64,000 nt of DNA from Pseudomonas paralcaligenes (GCF_019655855.1 NZ_BPFX01000025.1:183426-247425); one strand, 5' to 3'. Positions 9,125 to 20,722 are shown, counted from the stretch's first letter. The notes: generated by a model from the letters alone, not told the origin. Made by a program: numbers and translations.

Positions 9125-10237
9125 TCAGCCGCTGCGCTCGGTGCGCCCGCCGGAGCGGGCCAGGTAGCCCGGGCCGCTCTCGCACAGCAGGCCGGCGCGG
9201 TGTACCGCCGGCAGCGCGTCCAGGCCGTCGCGCAGGGCATAGGCGGTGAAACCCAGCTGGGACAGCAGGAACACGGCGCTGGCGCTGCGCTTGCCGCTGT
9301 CGCAGTAGCACAGGTAGGTGCGTTCCTTGTCCAGCAGGCGCACCTTCAGGCGCAGCAGGTGCAGCGGCATGTTCAGCGCCTGCTGGGCGTGGCTGCGCTC
9401 GTACTCGGACTGCAGCCGCACGTCCAGCCACTGGGCGCCGGCCGACAGCAGGCGCGCGGCCTCGCCGAACGACACCTCGTCCACCACCGGCGCCTTGAGC
9501 AGGGCGAAGAAGTCCTGGCGGTCCAGGCGCATCACCACGCCGGGTTCGATCAGGGTTACCGTGGCATTGCGCGGCTGGTCGGACAGCAGCGCTTCCTCGC
9601 CGAAGCAGGCGCCGACGTCCAGCTCGGCCAGCACCTGGCGGGTGCTGCCCTCGCCGCCGCGGAACACTTCGGCGCGACCGCTCTTGAGGAAGTAGCAGCA
9701 GTCGCCGCCCTCGCCCTCGATCAGCACCCGGCTGCCGGCCGGCAGGTCGATGGGGTGCAGGCGGTCGAGCATGGCCCGCACGTTGGCCGAGGGCACCTTG
9801 GTGAACAGCGGGTTTTCCAGCAGGCGCTCCAGCCACTCGACGTCCTCGCCGCTGCCGCCCAGGTCCAGCAGCAGGTCCTGGTAGGACAGGCGCCAGGTGA
9901 GCAGGCGGCCGAGGTTGGCGCTGTCCAGCGCCAGCACGCTGACATCGCTCAGCGCTCGCGCCTCATGCAGGCGCGGCAGGGTCGGCGACAGCGGGTGGCA
10001 ACTGGCCTCGCTGCCGGCCTGCAGCAGCTCCTCGCGGCCGTCGCCGTCGCGCAGCAGCAGCTCGCCGGACAGCAGGTAGTAGGTGGTGCGGGCATGGTCG
10101 CCCTGGCGGAACAGCAACTGGCCGGCGAGCAGCGGCTGCGGCACCAGCTGGTTGCGCAACTCTCGCCACTGCTGTTCGGAAAGCACGTTGAGGGGAGTGA
10201 AGCTGCGCAGCTGTTCAGGGTTCAGCGGCTCGGTCAT
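9125..10237 (-). CDS. Cyclic-nucleotide-binding domain protein with C-terminal rhodanese domain
   Basis: A 370-residue cytoplasmic protein. Residues 15-120 form a degenerate cNMP-like domain and 140-250 a fuller one with the phosphate-binding cassette FGEEALLSDQPRNATV (residues 212-227). Residues 255-345 are a rhodanese domain with the loop cysteine C312 (YCDSGKRS), so the sulfur-accepting residue is present. A sensor coupling nucleotide or ligand binding to sulfur or phosphate chemistry is plausible but unproven. It starts 16 bases after the PLP-enzyme stop, behind a GAAGGA site; longer upstream frames would overlap that gene. Confidence 0.88.
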   Translation of the reverse strand: MTEPLNPEQLRSFTPLNVLSEQQWRELRNQLVPQPLLAGQLLFRQGDHARTTYYLLSGELLLRDGDGREELLQAGSEASCHPLSPTLPRLHEARALSDVSVLALDSANLGRLLTWRLSYQDLLLDLGGSGEDVEWLERLLENPLFTKVPSANVRAMLDRLHPIDLPAGSRVLIEGEGGDCCYFLKSGRAEVFRGGEGSTRQVLAELDVGACFGEEALLSDQPRNATVTLIEPGVVMRLDRQDFFALLKAPVVDEVSFGEAARLLSAGAQWLDVRLQSEYERSHAQQALNMPLHLLRLKVRLLDKERTYLCYCDSGKRSASAVFLLSQLGFTAYALRDGLDALPAVHRAGLLCESGPGYLARSGGRTERSG

Positions 10238-10253
10238 CGACACCTGTCCTTCA

Positions 10254-11231
10254 TTATTCTTGGCGTACCGCAGCCAGTTCTTCCAGGCGTTGGGCCATGG
10301 CCCGGCGTCCTTGCAGCCCTCCGGTATGGAGCAACAGCAGGCGCGTACCCGGAGCAAAGTAACCGGCCTCCACCTCGCCGCGCAATGCCAGCAGCGCCTT
10401 GCCCGTGTAGAGCGGCTCCAGTGGCAGGTCGCAGCACCGTTCGCTATCGAGGATGCAGCGCGCCAGCGCCGCGTCCACCCGGCCGAAGCCGCCACGGCTG
10501 GCATCCACCAGCCGGTAGCCGGCATCGGCCTGCCCCGCCTCGCCGAGGATCGCCGGCAACTGCTGCTCCACGCCATGGCCGGGCGACACCGCCATGGCCA
10601 CGTGGACGATTCGCTCCCCTCGCTCGGCCAGCACCAGGCCGGCCGCCGTGGTGCCGGTACCGGCGGCCAGCCACCAGCCGTGGTAGTCGTTCCAGCCCAG
10701 GCCGGCCAGCTGCGCCCTCGCCAACTCGGCTATCGCCGCGCAGGCCCTGGCCGCCAGCAGCCCACCGCCACCCTCGGCCACCGGCAGCAGCCCCGGATAG
10801 CGGGCCTGCCAGGCAGTCCAGAAGTCCGCATCGTGGCGCTTGCGGTAGCCGGCGTAGCCGAGCCAGTGCAGGCGCATGCCGAAGGCCTGCAGGTCGCGCA
10901 CCGTCGGCGTGTCCTGCGGCTCGCCGCGAAGCAGGCCGAGCGTGGCGAAGCCAAAGCGCCGCCCGGCCGCGGCCAGGGCGTGCAGGTGGTTGGAATGGGC
11001 GCCGCCCAGGCTCATCAGACCCTCGGCGCCACGGGCCGCGGCGGCCTCGATATGGGGTTTCAGCTTGAACCACTTGTTGCCCGAGATCAGCGGGTCGAGC
11101 AGGTCCAGGCGCAATACCGCCACCTCGACGCCGGCGCGCGCCAGCCAGTCGAGCGACAGCGGTTGCAGGGGGGCCGAGGGCTGCCAGGAGGGAAGGGCGA
11201 CGGGCCGCGGATCGGGCGCCCGCCGGATCAT
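10254..11231 (-). CDS. PLP-dependent enzyme of the ACC deaminase / D-cysteine desulfhydrase family
   Basis: A 325-residue fold-type II PLP enzyme. The PLP lysine lies in LISGNKWFKLK, and the phosphate- and substrate-binding loop SLGGAHSNHLHALAAAG is intact, as is the later glycine-rich AAGTGTTAAGL. These are shared by ACC deaminases and D-cysteine desulfhydrases; family members in Pseudomonas are often labelled ACC deaminase, but a D-amino-acid or desulfhydrase activity is equally possible. Its ATG overlaps the stop of the coiled-coil gene by four bases (ATGA). Confidence 0.87.
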   Translation of the reverse strand: MIRRAPDPRPVALPSWQPSAPLQPLSLDWLARAGVEVAVLRLDLLDPLISGNKWFKLKPHIEAAAARGAEGLMSLGGAHSNHLHALAAAGRRFGFATLGLLRGEPQDTPTVRDLQAFGMRLHWLGYAGYRKRHDADFWTAWQARYPGLLPVAEGGGGLLAARACAAIAELARAQLAGLGWNDYHGWWLAAGTGTTAAGLVLAERGERIVHVAMAVSPGHGVEQQLPAILGEAGQADAGYRLVDASRGGFGRVDAALARCILDSERCCDLPLEPLYTGKALLALRGEVEAGYFAPGTRLLLLHTGGLQGRRAMAQRLEELAAVRQE

Positions 11232-12595
11232 CCGCTCACGGTGCGCAGGCGTGCGCCCGCCTTGTGCCGGGCGCAGCAGTTGGTCTCGCCGAAGACGAAG
11301 CGGCTCGGCGTCTCCACCCGGTCGATGGGCATGGCGCAGCGCTCGCCGGACGGCAGCGTGCTCTCGCAGGTCGGCTGCTGGTAGTGGGCCAGCCACTGGC
11401 GGTACTGCTCCTCGGAGACGAAGCACTTGGCCGCCGCGTAGCCCAGGGGATTGTTCTGGTAGCGGGCCATGTCCTGCAGCGGGATGGTCAGGTGGCCGGC
11501 GCCCGGGTGATAGACCACGAACACCACGCCGAGCTTGGCCAGGCGCTCGAGAATCTGCTCGCCACCCTGGCTGGCCAGGTCGTCGCGCTCGCGGCGCAGG
11601 CGGTCAATTTCCTGCTGCAGCTGGGTGTCCTGCTCGGCGCGGTAGGCAAGCTCGACGTCGCGGATCGCCACCTGCTCCCGGTACTCGGCCACGGCCGCCG
11701 CCACCCGGGCCTGCAGCTCGGAATCGAACTGGGATCGCAGGATGTCGGCCTCGGTGCGGCCGTGGCGCTCGAGATCGCGCAGCTGGCGGGACATGTCCTC
11801 CCGGCTCTGCTGCATGCTGTCGGCCTGGGCGCCGAGCTGGGTCTTGAGGCTGTTGTTCAGTTCTTCCTGCTGGCGCAGCGACTGCTGCAGGGCGCCGATC
11901 TCCGCCTGCAGGGCGCGATGGCGCTCCTCCGCCGCCAGTTTGATGCGGGCCAGATCCTCTTCGTGCTGCTTGCCCAGCGTGCTGATGCGCAGGCGCTGCT
12001 GCTTGATCAGCTGCGCCGTCTTCAGACGGTTCTCCTGCTCCTTCTGCTCGGCCTGCTTCTCGGCCTGCTCACGGGCCGGATCGGGCGCCTGCCAGGTATC
12101 CTCGGCGGCCACCTGCAGGCGCTCGGGCAGCACCACCGGCGCCTCTTCCTCGACCAGCAGGCCGAGGGCGTTGCGCTTGACCGTATCGCGCAACAGCACC
12201 AGGTCGTTCTTGCCGGGCGCCAGGCTCGGGTCCCACAGGTGCATCTGGTGCCAGGACACCGGGCACTGGCTGCGGCAGGCCAGGCGGATGGGGCCGGCAC
12301 CCAGGTCCGGGCCGCGCCCGGCGTTGTCGGCCAGGTGGCGCAACGGCAGGTTCCAGCCCTTGTCGGCGGAGCCGTTCTCGTCGAAATCCAGGTAGAAGAA
12401 CACCACGGCGCGCACCAGCAGGCGCGGGTTGATCAGCACGTAGGCCAGGCGCATCTGCTGGTCGGCGAATTCCGCCATGCTCACCACGTTGTCGAGCAGC
12501 GCCTCGAACTCGGGGAACAGCATCTCCTTGCAGATCCCGCGCTCGTTGAAGAACAGGACGGCCTCGACCATCTGCGCTTTGTTCTGCATGCTCAT
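11228..12595 (-). CDS. Conserved coiled-coil protein of unknown function
   Basis: A 455-residue soluble protein. Residues 1-165 are a compact N-terminal domain with no motif I recognise. Residues about 175-355 are a long Glu/Gln/Arg/Leu-rich coiled coil. The last 100 residues form a second globular domain with several cysteines (CFVSEEQ, CESTLPSGERC, NCCARH), possibly a zinc site. I recall homologues in Pseudomonas sometimes named ParA-like, but no Walker A motif is present here, so that name is not supported. GAGG lies upstream of the ATG, and the gene heads a three-gene operon with the PLP and cNMP/rhodanese genes. Confidence 0.85.
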   Translation of the reverse strand: MSMQNKAQMVEAVLFFNERGICKEMLFPEFEALLDNVVSMAEFADQQMRLAYVLINPRLLVRAVVFFYLDFDENGSADKGWNLPLRHLADNAGRGPDLGAGPIRLACRSQCPVSWHQMHLWDPSLAPGKNDLVLLRDTVKRNALGLLVEEEAPVVLPERLQVAAEDTWQAPDPAREQAEKQAEQKEQENRLKTAQLIKQQRLRISTLGKQHEEDLARIKLAAEERHRALQAEIGALQQSLRQQEELNNSLKTQLGAQADSMQQSREDMSRQLRDLERHGRTEADILRSQFDSELQARVAAAVAEYREQVAIRDVELAYRAEQDTQLQQEIDRLRRERDDLASQGGEQILERLAKLGVVFVVYHPGAGHLTIPLQDMARYQNNPLGYAAAKCFVSEEQYRQWLAHYQQPTCESTLPSGERCAMPIDRVETPSRFVFGETNCCARHKAGARLRTVSG

Positions 12596-12800
12596 GGGTT
12601 TTCCTCAAGGCCATCGGGATCATGGTCGGCACGCAGCGGGCCTGCCCTGCGCGCGCACAGCCTGCGAGGCAGGCGCAATCCCTTGTTTCGGGCAAGTCTA
12701 GGGGAAAACGGAATGCGGGCAATGTGACTGGGTTGGCAGCCGCCCGCCACCGACCGCTCTAGGGCCGGCGACGAAGCGAAAGTGTGACGGGTTGGGCGAA

Positions 12801-13232
12801 TCAGGCCTGCTTGGCGGCCAGGAAAGGCGCCAGGCGCCGGCCCATTTCCTCGCCCAGGGCCTGCAGGCCGCTCATGGGACGGATCATGACCTCGAACTCG
12901 ACGATCTTGCCGCTCTCGTCGAAGCGGATCATGTCGATGCCCTTGAGCTGGCGCTCGCCGACCCGGGCACTGAACTCCAGCACCACGCTGAGGCCGTCGG
13001 CGCTGGCCAGTTCGCGGTGGTAGGCGAAGTCCTGGAACACCTGCAGCACCGTGTTGAGGATCAGGTTGACCTTCTGCGCGCCCGGATAGGGTGTGTGCGC
13101 CATGGGCGAGCGGAACACCGCGTCGGCATGCAGCAGTTCCGGCAGCGGGCTCAGGTCCTTGGCGGCGATGAGCTGGTGCCAGCGTTGCAGGCTGGCGGCC
13201 GCGGCGGGGTTCAGTTGGTTTTCGAGGGACAT
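12801..13232 (-). CDS. NTF2/SnoaL-like fold protein
   Basis: A 143-residue small soluble protein with the features of the SnoaL-like NTF2 superfamily: an N-terminal helix, then LHADAVFRSP (typical of the cone-shaped pocket entrance) and a C-terminal beta sheet ending KIVEFEVMIRP. Members bind or isomerise small hydrophobic molecules or are non-catalytic; function is not assigned. A strong AAGGAG precedes the ATG. It follows fadH1 on the same strand but with a terminator between. Intergenic 12596-12800 holds no gene I can support. Confidence 0.82.
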   Translation of the reverse strand: MSLENQLNPAAAASLQRWHQLIAAKDLSPLPELLHADAVFRSPMAHTPYPGAQKVNLILNTVLQVFQDFAYHRELASADGLSVVLEFSARVGERQLKGIDMIRFDESGKIVEFEVMIRPMSGLQALGEEMGRRLAPFLAAKQA

Positions 13233-13268
13233 CGGGCTTCTCCTTGTTGTTGTGGTGCCATAAGGAAG

Positions 13269-13291
13269 ACGCCCCGCACGAGGCGGGGCGT
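13269..13291 (-). terminator. Rho-independent-type terminator of fadH1
   Basis: ACGCCCCGC (13269-13277) pairs perfectly with GCGGGGCGT (13283-13291) around a five-base loop. It sits five bases after the fadH1 stop and is followed on the minus strand by CTTCCTTAT, a modest T-rich tail. Confidence 0.7.
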
Positions 13292-13296
13292 TCCGG

Positions 13297-15510
<2,214 letters not shown>

Positions 15511-15531
15511 TCATCGCCACCAGGCCTCATC

Positions 15532-16647
15532 ATGCTCAAGTTGCTCCATCGCACCTTCTGGCTGCTGCTCGTCGCCCTTCTGATCGCCTACGCCGCCTGG
15601 ATCCAGTGGCGCCCCGCCAGCCATTTCCTCAGCGACCTGCGCAGCTCCCTGGCCTTCAGCCAGGGCAGCGACCAGGGCCGCGGCAACCTGCTGGGCATCC
15701 AGCCCGAGCTGTACCGCGCCGACTACCGAAGCGCCCTGCACCTGCACCGCAAGCTGGCCGCCTACCTGGACCAGGCCCGGGACGAAGGCCTGCTCAACCC
15801 GAAGACGGTGGTGGTGCTGCCCGAGCACATCGGCACCTGGCTGGTCGCGGTCGGCGAGAAGCGCGAGGTGTTCGCCGCCCGCGACCTGGCCGAGGCCCGC
15901 GTCTGGCTGGGCCTGAGCCACCCGCTGGAGCTGATCCGCGCGCTGCTCGCCAACCAGGGCACCGCGCGCTTCAGCGACGCCCTGCTGCGGATGAAGGCCG
16001 AGCAGATGGCCGCCGACTACCAGAGCCTGTTCGGCGGCCTGGCCGAGACCTACGGGGTGACCATCGTCGCCGGCTCCATCGTGCTACCCGAGCCCAGCGT
16101 GGCCGAAGGCGTGCTGCAGGTCGGCGACGGCCCGCTGTACAACGTCAGCCTGGTGTTCGGCAGCGACGGCCTGCCGATCGGCCAGCCGCAGCGCAAGGTG
16201 CTGCCGCACCGCGACGAGGACAGCTTCACCGCCGCCGCCTCCGACCAGGCGCTGCAGGTGGTCAGCACGCCGGCCGGGCGCCTGGGCGTGCTGATCGGCA
16301 CCGACAGCTGGCGGCCGGAGAGCTACGCGCGGCTGGCGACGCAGCAGGTCGAACTGCTTGCGGTGCCGGCTTTCCTGCACGGCAACGGCCACTGGAACGG
16401 CACCTGGGCCGGCACGCCGAGCGACCTGCGCAGCCGCGCCAGCCAGCTCAGCGAGCGCGAGGCCTGGATGCGCCATTCACTGCCGGCGCAGCTGGCGGAA
16501 ACGCCGGCGCGGGCCGGCATGGCGGTGTTCATGCGTGGGCAGTTGTGGGGCCTGGGCAGCGACGGACGCAGCATGGCGGTGCAGCGGGACGGCCAGCAGG
16601 TGGTCGACGAAACACCCGGCGCGCGCCTGCTCAACCTGTGGCTGTGA
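15532..16647 (+). CDS. Nitrilase-superfamily (CN hydrolase fold) protein, membrane-anchored, catalytic Cys missing
   Basis: A 371-residue protein with an N-terminal hydrophobic segment (residues 8-24), then a carbon-nitrogen hydrolase fold. The family's catalytic triad is Glu-Lys-Cys. Here E98 (VVVLPEH) and K222 (QPQRKVLPH) are in place, but the cysteine motif, normally ICYD, reads IGTD, with glycine at 256. It is therefore probably inactive as an amidase or nitrilase and may act as a sensor or structural partner. Its TGA overlaps the AraC gene's ATG by one base, so the two are made together and divergently from fadH1. Confidence 0.82.
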   Translation: MLKLLHRTFWLLLVALLIAYAAWIQWRPASHFLSDLRSSLAFSQGSDQGRGNLLGIQPELYRADYRSALHLHRKLAAYLDQARDEGLLNPKTVVVLPEHIGTWLVAVGEKREVFAARDLAEARVWLGLSHPLELIRALLANQGTARFSDALLRMKAEQMAADYQSLFGGLAETYGVTIVAGSIVLPEPSVAEGVLQVGDGPLYNVSLVFGSDGLPIGQPQRKVLPHRDEDSFTAAASDQALQVVSTPAGRLGVLIGTDSWRPESYARLATQQVELLAVPAFLHGNGHWNGTWAGTPSDLRSRASQLSEREAWMRHSLPAQLAETPARAGMAVFMRGQLWGLGSDGRSMAVQRDGQQVVDETPGARLLNLWL

Positions 16648-17684
16648 TGAAACCGACCCGCGTGCGGCTGGGCGACCTCTCCGTCGCCTTCGTCCACAGC
16701 CTGGTGGCCGCGCTGCACGAGAAGGGCGTCGCCAGCGACGAGCTGCTGCGCCAGTTCCGCCTGGACGCCGCGCGGCTCGCCCTGCCCCGCGAGCGCCTGT
16801 CGATCCCGCGCTACATGCGCCTGGGCCACAGCGCCATCGGCCTGTGCGGCGACCCGGCGCTGGGCCTGGAAATGGGTCGCCACAGCCGCATCAGCCAGGC
16901 CGGGCTGGCCGGCGTCACCGCCGCCCAGGCGCCGACCCTGCGCGAGGCCGCGCGCACGCTGATCCGCTTCGAACCGCTCTACGCCCACAACTACCGGGGC
17001 CAGTCGAGCTTCACCGAGGACGCCGGCGGCGCCTGGCTGAGCTTCTACTCGATCAGCCCGTACAACGGCTTCAACCGCTTCGTGGTGGATTCAGTGCTGT
17101 CCAGCTGGCGCCACCAGCTCGGCGCCCTGCTGGGCGAGACCCTGGCTCTGGAGCGGGTGGAGATCGAATTCCCCGCCCCGGTCTACGCCGAGCGCTACGA
17201 GACCTGCTTCGGCTGCCCGGTGGACTTCGGCGCCGCCCACAACCGGCTGCGCCTGGCCAACGCCAGCCTCGACCAGCCACTGTCGCAGCACTGCCCGAGC
17301 ACCTGGCAACAGCTGCTGGAACTGGCCGAGCGGGAACTGGAACAGCTGACCCGCACCCGCAGCCTGCGCGAGCGCATCATCCACCTGCTGGGGCCGATGC
17401 TGCACGGGCGGGAGCCGGAGCTGGAAGAAGTGGCGAGAAGGCTGCAGCTGCCGAGCTGGACGCTGCGGCGCAAGCTGGCCGAGGAAGGCACCCAGTTCCG
17501 CACCCTGCTCAACGAGACCCGGCGCGACCTGGCGATGGCCTATATCCGCGATACCGAACTGACGTTCGGCGAGATCGCCTACCTGCTGGGGTTCGCCTCG
17601 GCGGAGGCGTTCCAGCGTGCCTTCAAGCGCTGGAGCGGGCAGACGCCCGGGGAGTTCCGCCGCCACCAGCGCCTGCTGGCCTGA
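16647..17684 (+). CDS. AraC family transcriptional regulator (OruR-like arrangement)
   Basis: A 345-residue regulator: an Arabinose_bd-type N-terminal ligand domain (about residues 15-205, with the conserved AGLAGVTAAQAPTLREA stretch) and a C-terminal AraC double helix-turn-helix (about 240-340: LEEVARRLQLPSWTLRRKL and FGEIAYLLGFASAEAFQRAFKRW). It is translationally coupled to the nitrilase-fold gene. Location beside fadH1 suggests control of unsaturated fatty-acid or related catabolism, but the ligand is unknown. Convergent with the small acidic ORF at 17731. Confidence 0.93.
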   Translation: MKPTRVRLGDLSVAFVHSLVAALHEKGVASDELLRQFRLDAARLALPRERLSIPRYMRLGHSAIGLCGDPALGLEMGRHSRISQAGLAGVTAAQAPTLREAARTLIRFEPLYAHNYRGQSSFTEDAGGAWLSFYSISPYNGFNRFVVDSVLSSWRHQLGALLGETLALERVEIEFPAPVYAERYETCFGCPVDFGAAHNRLRLANASLDQPLSQHCPSTWQQLLELAERELEQLTRTRSLRERIIHLLGPMLHGREPELEEVARRLQLPSWTLRRKLAEEGTQFRTLLNETRRDLAMAYIRDTELTFGEIAYLLGFASAEAFQRAFKRWSGQTPGEFRRHQRLLA

Positions 17685-17730
17685 GGCGCAGGAGGCTGGC
17701 GCGCGCGGCGCACCCTAGGGTGGGGAGAGT

Positions 17731-17817
17731 CTAGAGTTCGGTGGCGTCGTCGGCCGGTTCCAGGGTGTCCTGCTCGAAGGCGCGGGACTCAAGCAGTTCT
17801 TCGACGTAGTCGTCCAT
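17731..17817 (-). CDS. Very small acidic protein (28 aa)
   Basis: A 28-codon frame starting MDDYVEELLESRAFEQD and ending in TAG. AGGAGG lies eight bases upstream of the ATG (17826-17831), a near-perfect ribosome-binding site, which is the main reason to believe it. Ten or more of its residues are Asp or Glu, giving a strongly negative, mostly helical peptide. It lies after the DUF2383 terminator, so it needs its own promoter or read-through. No family is recognised. Confidence 0.6.
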   Translation of the reverse strand: MDDYVEELLESRAFEQDTLEPADDATEL

Positions 17818-17908
17818 AGGTTCATCCTCCTGTGGTTGCATCATGTTCCCAACAAGGACCATGCCAACAGCCTGAAGATTCCCCATGACAGAACGATGAA
17901 AACGAAAA

Positions 17909-17929
17909 CGGCCGGCAAAATGCCGGCCG
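17909..17929 (-). terminator. Rho-independent terminator of the DUF2383 gene
   Basis: CGGCCGGC (17909-17916), loop AAAAT, GCCGGCCG (17922-17929). On the minus strand the stem is followed by TTTTCGTTTTC, a clear U-tract. It is 19 bases after the DUF2383 gene stop. Confidence 0.9.
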
Positions 17930-17948
17930 CGGGTTCGCTAGCGCGGGA

Positions 17949-18407
17949 TCAGCTGGCGCGCGCCATGTTGCGCAGGGCCTTGATCTGGTCGTGGTTGCGC
18001 AGCACGCCGGCGTACTGGCGCTGGATCACTTCGCGCACCTTGATGGGCAGCGCCTTCTCTTCCAGTGCCTCGGCGTAGTGCTTCTTGGCCACGTCCTCGC
18101 CGCGCTCGCACTCGTTGAGGATGGCTTCGTCGCTCTTGCCGGTGATCAGGGCCTTGAGGTCGACCCAGCGACGGTGGATGTCGCCGCCCAGGCTGGTGCT
18201 GTCTTCCGGCTTGCCGCCCAGTTCCAGGACCAGGCCCTGCAGTTCGCCGGCGGCGGCGGCGCACTCGCGGGCGCGGTTGCTGAACAGTGCCTGCAGCTGC
18301 GGGTCCTTGACGTCCTTGGCGCAGGTGCGGAAGCCTTCTTCGCCGTCCTTGCTGGTTTCGATCAGGTTGTTGAGGACCTTGATGGTGTCTTTGACGGTAT
18401 CGCTCAT
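17949..18407 (-). CDS. PA2169-like four-helix-bundle protein (DUF2383)
   Basis: A 152-residue all-helical protein of the DUF2383 family, ferritin-like in fold. It opens MSDTVKDTIKVLNNLIETSKDGEEGF, where the family's first helix is clear, and carries regularly spaced Glu/His residues (ERGEDVAKKHYAEALEE) that in ferritin-like folds can bind metal. Its role is unknown; the family is commonly stress-associated in Pseudomonas and here sits beside the GlgE-pathway genes. A strong terminator follows. Confidence 0.9.
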   Translation of the reverse strand: MSDTVKDTIKVLNNLIETSKDGEEGFRTCAKDVKDPQLQALFSNRARECAAAAGELQGLVLELGGKPEDSTSLGGDIHRRWVDLKALITGKSDEAILNECERGEDVAKKHYAEALEEKALPIKVREVIQRQYAGVLRNHDQIKALRNMARAS

Positions 18408-18562
18408 CTCTGTCTTCCTTTGCCGGCCGTGCCGGCGGTTGGGTGGGATGATCGCAGTGGCGCGGTGTTGTCCTGCTTTCGCGCCGCCTGAAGTGTCGAC
18501 TGCGCCGTTTCGATGGGTGTTCCACCTACCCGATGGGCGGTATGGGTCGATAGATCAATCAC

Positions 18563-20718
18563 TTAGATCACTGGGGCGAGGATCAGCGCGCCCAGCGGCG
18601 GCAGGTCGAGGCACAGCGACTGGGGCTGGCCGTGGGCCGATTCCACAGTGCAGTCCAATTCGCCGCGGCTGCCGGCGTCGGAGCCGAGGAAACGCTCGTC
18701 GTCGCTGTTGAGCAGTACCTGCCAGCGCCCCCGCACAGGCACGCCGACGTGGTAGCCGTTGCGCGGCAACGGGGTGAAGTTGAGCACCACCAGCAGCGGC
18801 GCCTCGCCCTTCCCGGCGTGCCGCAGCCAGGCGAACACGCTGTTGCGCTGGTCGTCGCCGATCAGCCACTGGAAGCCCTCGGCGCGGCCGTCCTGGCGGT
18901 GCAGCGCCGGGCGCTCGCGGTACAGCCGGTTGAGTTCGCGCACCAGGCTCTGCACGCCGGCGTGCTCGCCGTAGCGCAGCAGGTACCAGTCCAGCTGCTG
19001 GTCGTGGTCCCACTCGCGCCACTGGCCGAACTCGCAGCCCATGAACAGCAGCTTCTTGCCCGGATGCGTCCACATGTTGCTGAGGAACAGGCGCAGGTTG
19101 GCGAACTGCTGCCAGCGGTCGCCGGGCATCTTGCCCAGCAGCGAGCCCTTGCCGTGCACCACCTCGTCGTGGGAGATGGGCAGGACGAAGTGCTCGGAGA
19201 AGGCGTAGATCAGGCCGAAGGTCAGCTGGTGGTGGTGGAAGCTGCGGTGCACCGGGTCCTGCTGGATGTAGGCCAGGCTGTCGTGCATCCAGCCCATGTT
19301 CCACTTGTAGGAGAAGCCCAGGCCGCCCTCCGCGCTCGGCCGGCTGACGCCCGGCCAGGCGGTGGATTCCTCGGCGATCACCAGGGCGCCGGGCGCCTCG
19401 CTGGCGACCACTTCGTTGAGATGGCGGAGGAACTCGATGGCCTCCAGGTTCTCTCGCCCGCCGTGACGGTTGGGAATCCACTCGCCGTCCTTGCGCGAAT
19501 AGTCGCGGTAGAGCATCGAGGCCACCGCGTCCACGCGCAGGCCGTCGATGTGATAGACGCGCAGCCAGTGCAGTGCCGAGGCCAGCATGAAGCCGTGCAC
19601 CTCGGTGCGGCCGAGGTTGTAGATGAAGGTGTCCCAGTCCTGGTGGAAACCCTCGAACGGGTGCTCGTACTCGTACAGCGCAGTGCCGTCGAAGCGCGCC
19701 AGGCCGTGTTCGTCGGTGGGGAAATGCGCCGGCACCCAGTCCAGGATCACGCCGATCCCGGCCCGGTGGCAGGCGTCGACGAAGGCGGCGAAGTCGGCCG
19801 GCGAGCCGTAGCGCGAGGTCGGCGCGAACAGGGACAGCGGTTGGTAGCCCCAGGAGCCGCCGAACGGGTGTTCCATCACCGGCAGCAGTTCGATGTGAGT
19901 GAAGCCCATGTCCTGCACGTAGGGGATCAGCCGCTCGGCCAGCTCGGCCCAGGTCGGCGGGCGGTCGTCGACGTGCTGCCAGGAGCCGACATGCATCTCG
20001 TAGATGCTCAGCGGCCGGTCGTGGCCCTGGAGCTCCTGGCGACGCGCCAGCCAGTCCTGGTCGTGCCAGTCGAAGTCCAGCGGCGCCGCGACGCGGGAAC
20101 CGGTCGCCGGCGGCAGCTCGCCTTCCAGCGCCACCGGGTCGGCCTTGAGCGGCAGCAGGCCGTCGACGCCGAGGATCTCGAACTTGTACACCTCGCCCGC
20201 CCCCAGGCGCGGGATGAACAGCTCCCACACCCCGGTCGGGTAGCGCAGGCGCATCGGGTGGCGGCGGCCGTCCCAGCCGTTGAAGCCGCCCACCACCGAC
20301 ACCCGCCGTGCGTTGGGCGCCCACACGGCGAAGCGCACGCCGGGGATGCCGTCCTGCTCCATCAGCTGGGCGCCGAAGCAGCGCCCCAGCGCCCGGTGGT
20401 TGCCCTCGGCGAACAGGTAGAGGTCGATCTCGCCGAGCAGCGGGCCGAAGGCGTAGGGATCCTCGGTCTCCTGTTCGGCCTCCGGCCAGTGGATGCGCAG
20501 GCGGTAGGGCCGCGGCGCGGGCAGGCGCAGGGTGAACAGCCCGGCGGCATCCTCCAGCTGCATGGCGCCGAGCGTCTCGCCGCTGTCGGCGGCCAGCAGT
20601 TCCACGGCCAGCGCGCCGGGCAGCCAGGTCCGCACCAGCACCCCCTCGCCATCGGGCCGCGGCCCGAGGAAGGCGAAGGGGTCGCCGTGCTCGGCGCGGC
20701 GCAGGCGTTCCAGGTCGG

Positions 20719-20722
<4 letters not shown>
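18563..20722 (-). CDS. glgB: 1,4-alpha-glucan branching enzyme
   Basis: Introduces alpha-1,6 branches into alpha-glucan. The protein is 719 residues: an N-terminal CBM48 pair, a GH13 barrel and a C-terminal beta domain. GH13 motifs are intact: the nucleophile Asp in [17 protein letters not shown], the acid Glu in VIAEEST, and the transition-state Asp in [11 protein letters not shown]. The start overlaps the treS stop by four bases (ATGA), so it is the last gene of the glgE-treS-glgB operon. Its stop is TAA. Confidence 0.97.

Noticed and set aside
11228..12595. ParA-type partition function for the coiled-coil protein
   Set aside because: No Walker A or deviant Walker motif can be found; only the coiled coil and cysteine-bearing tail are supported.
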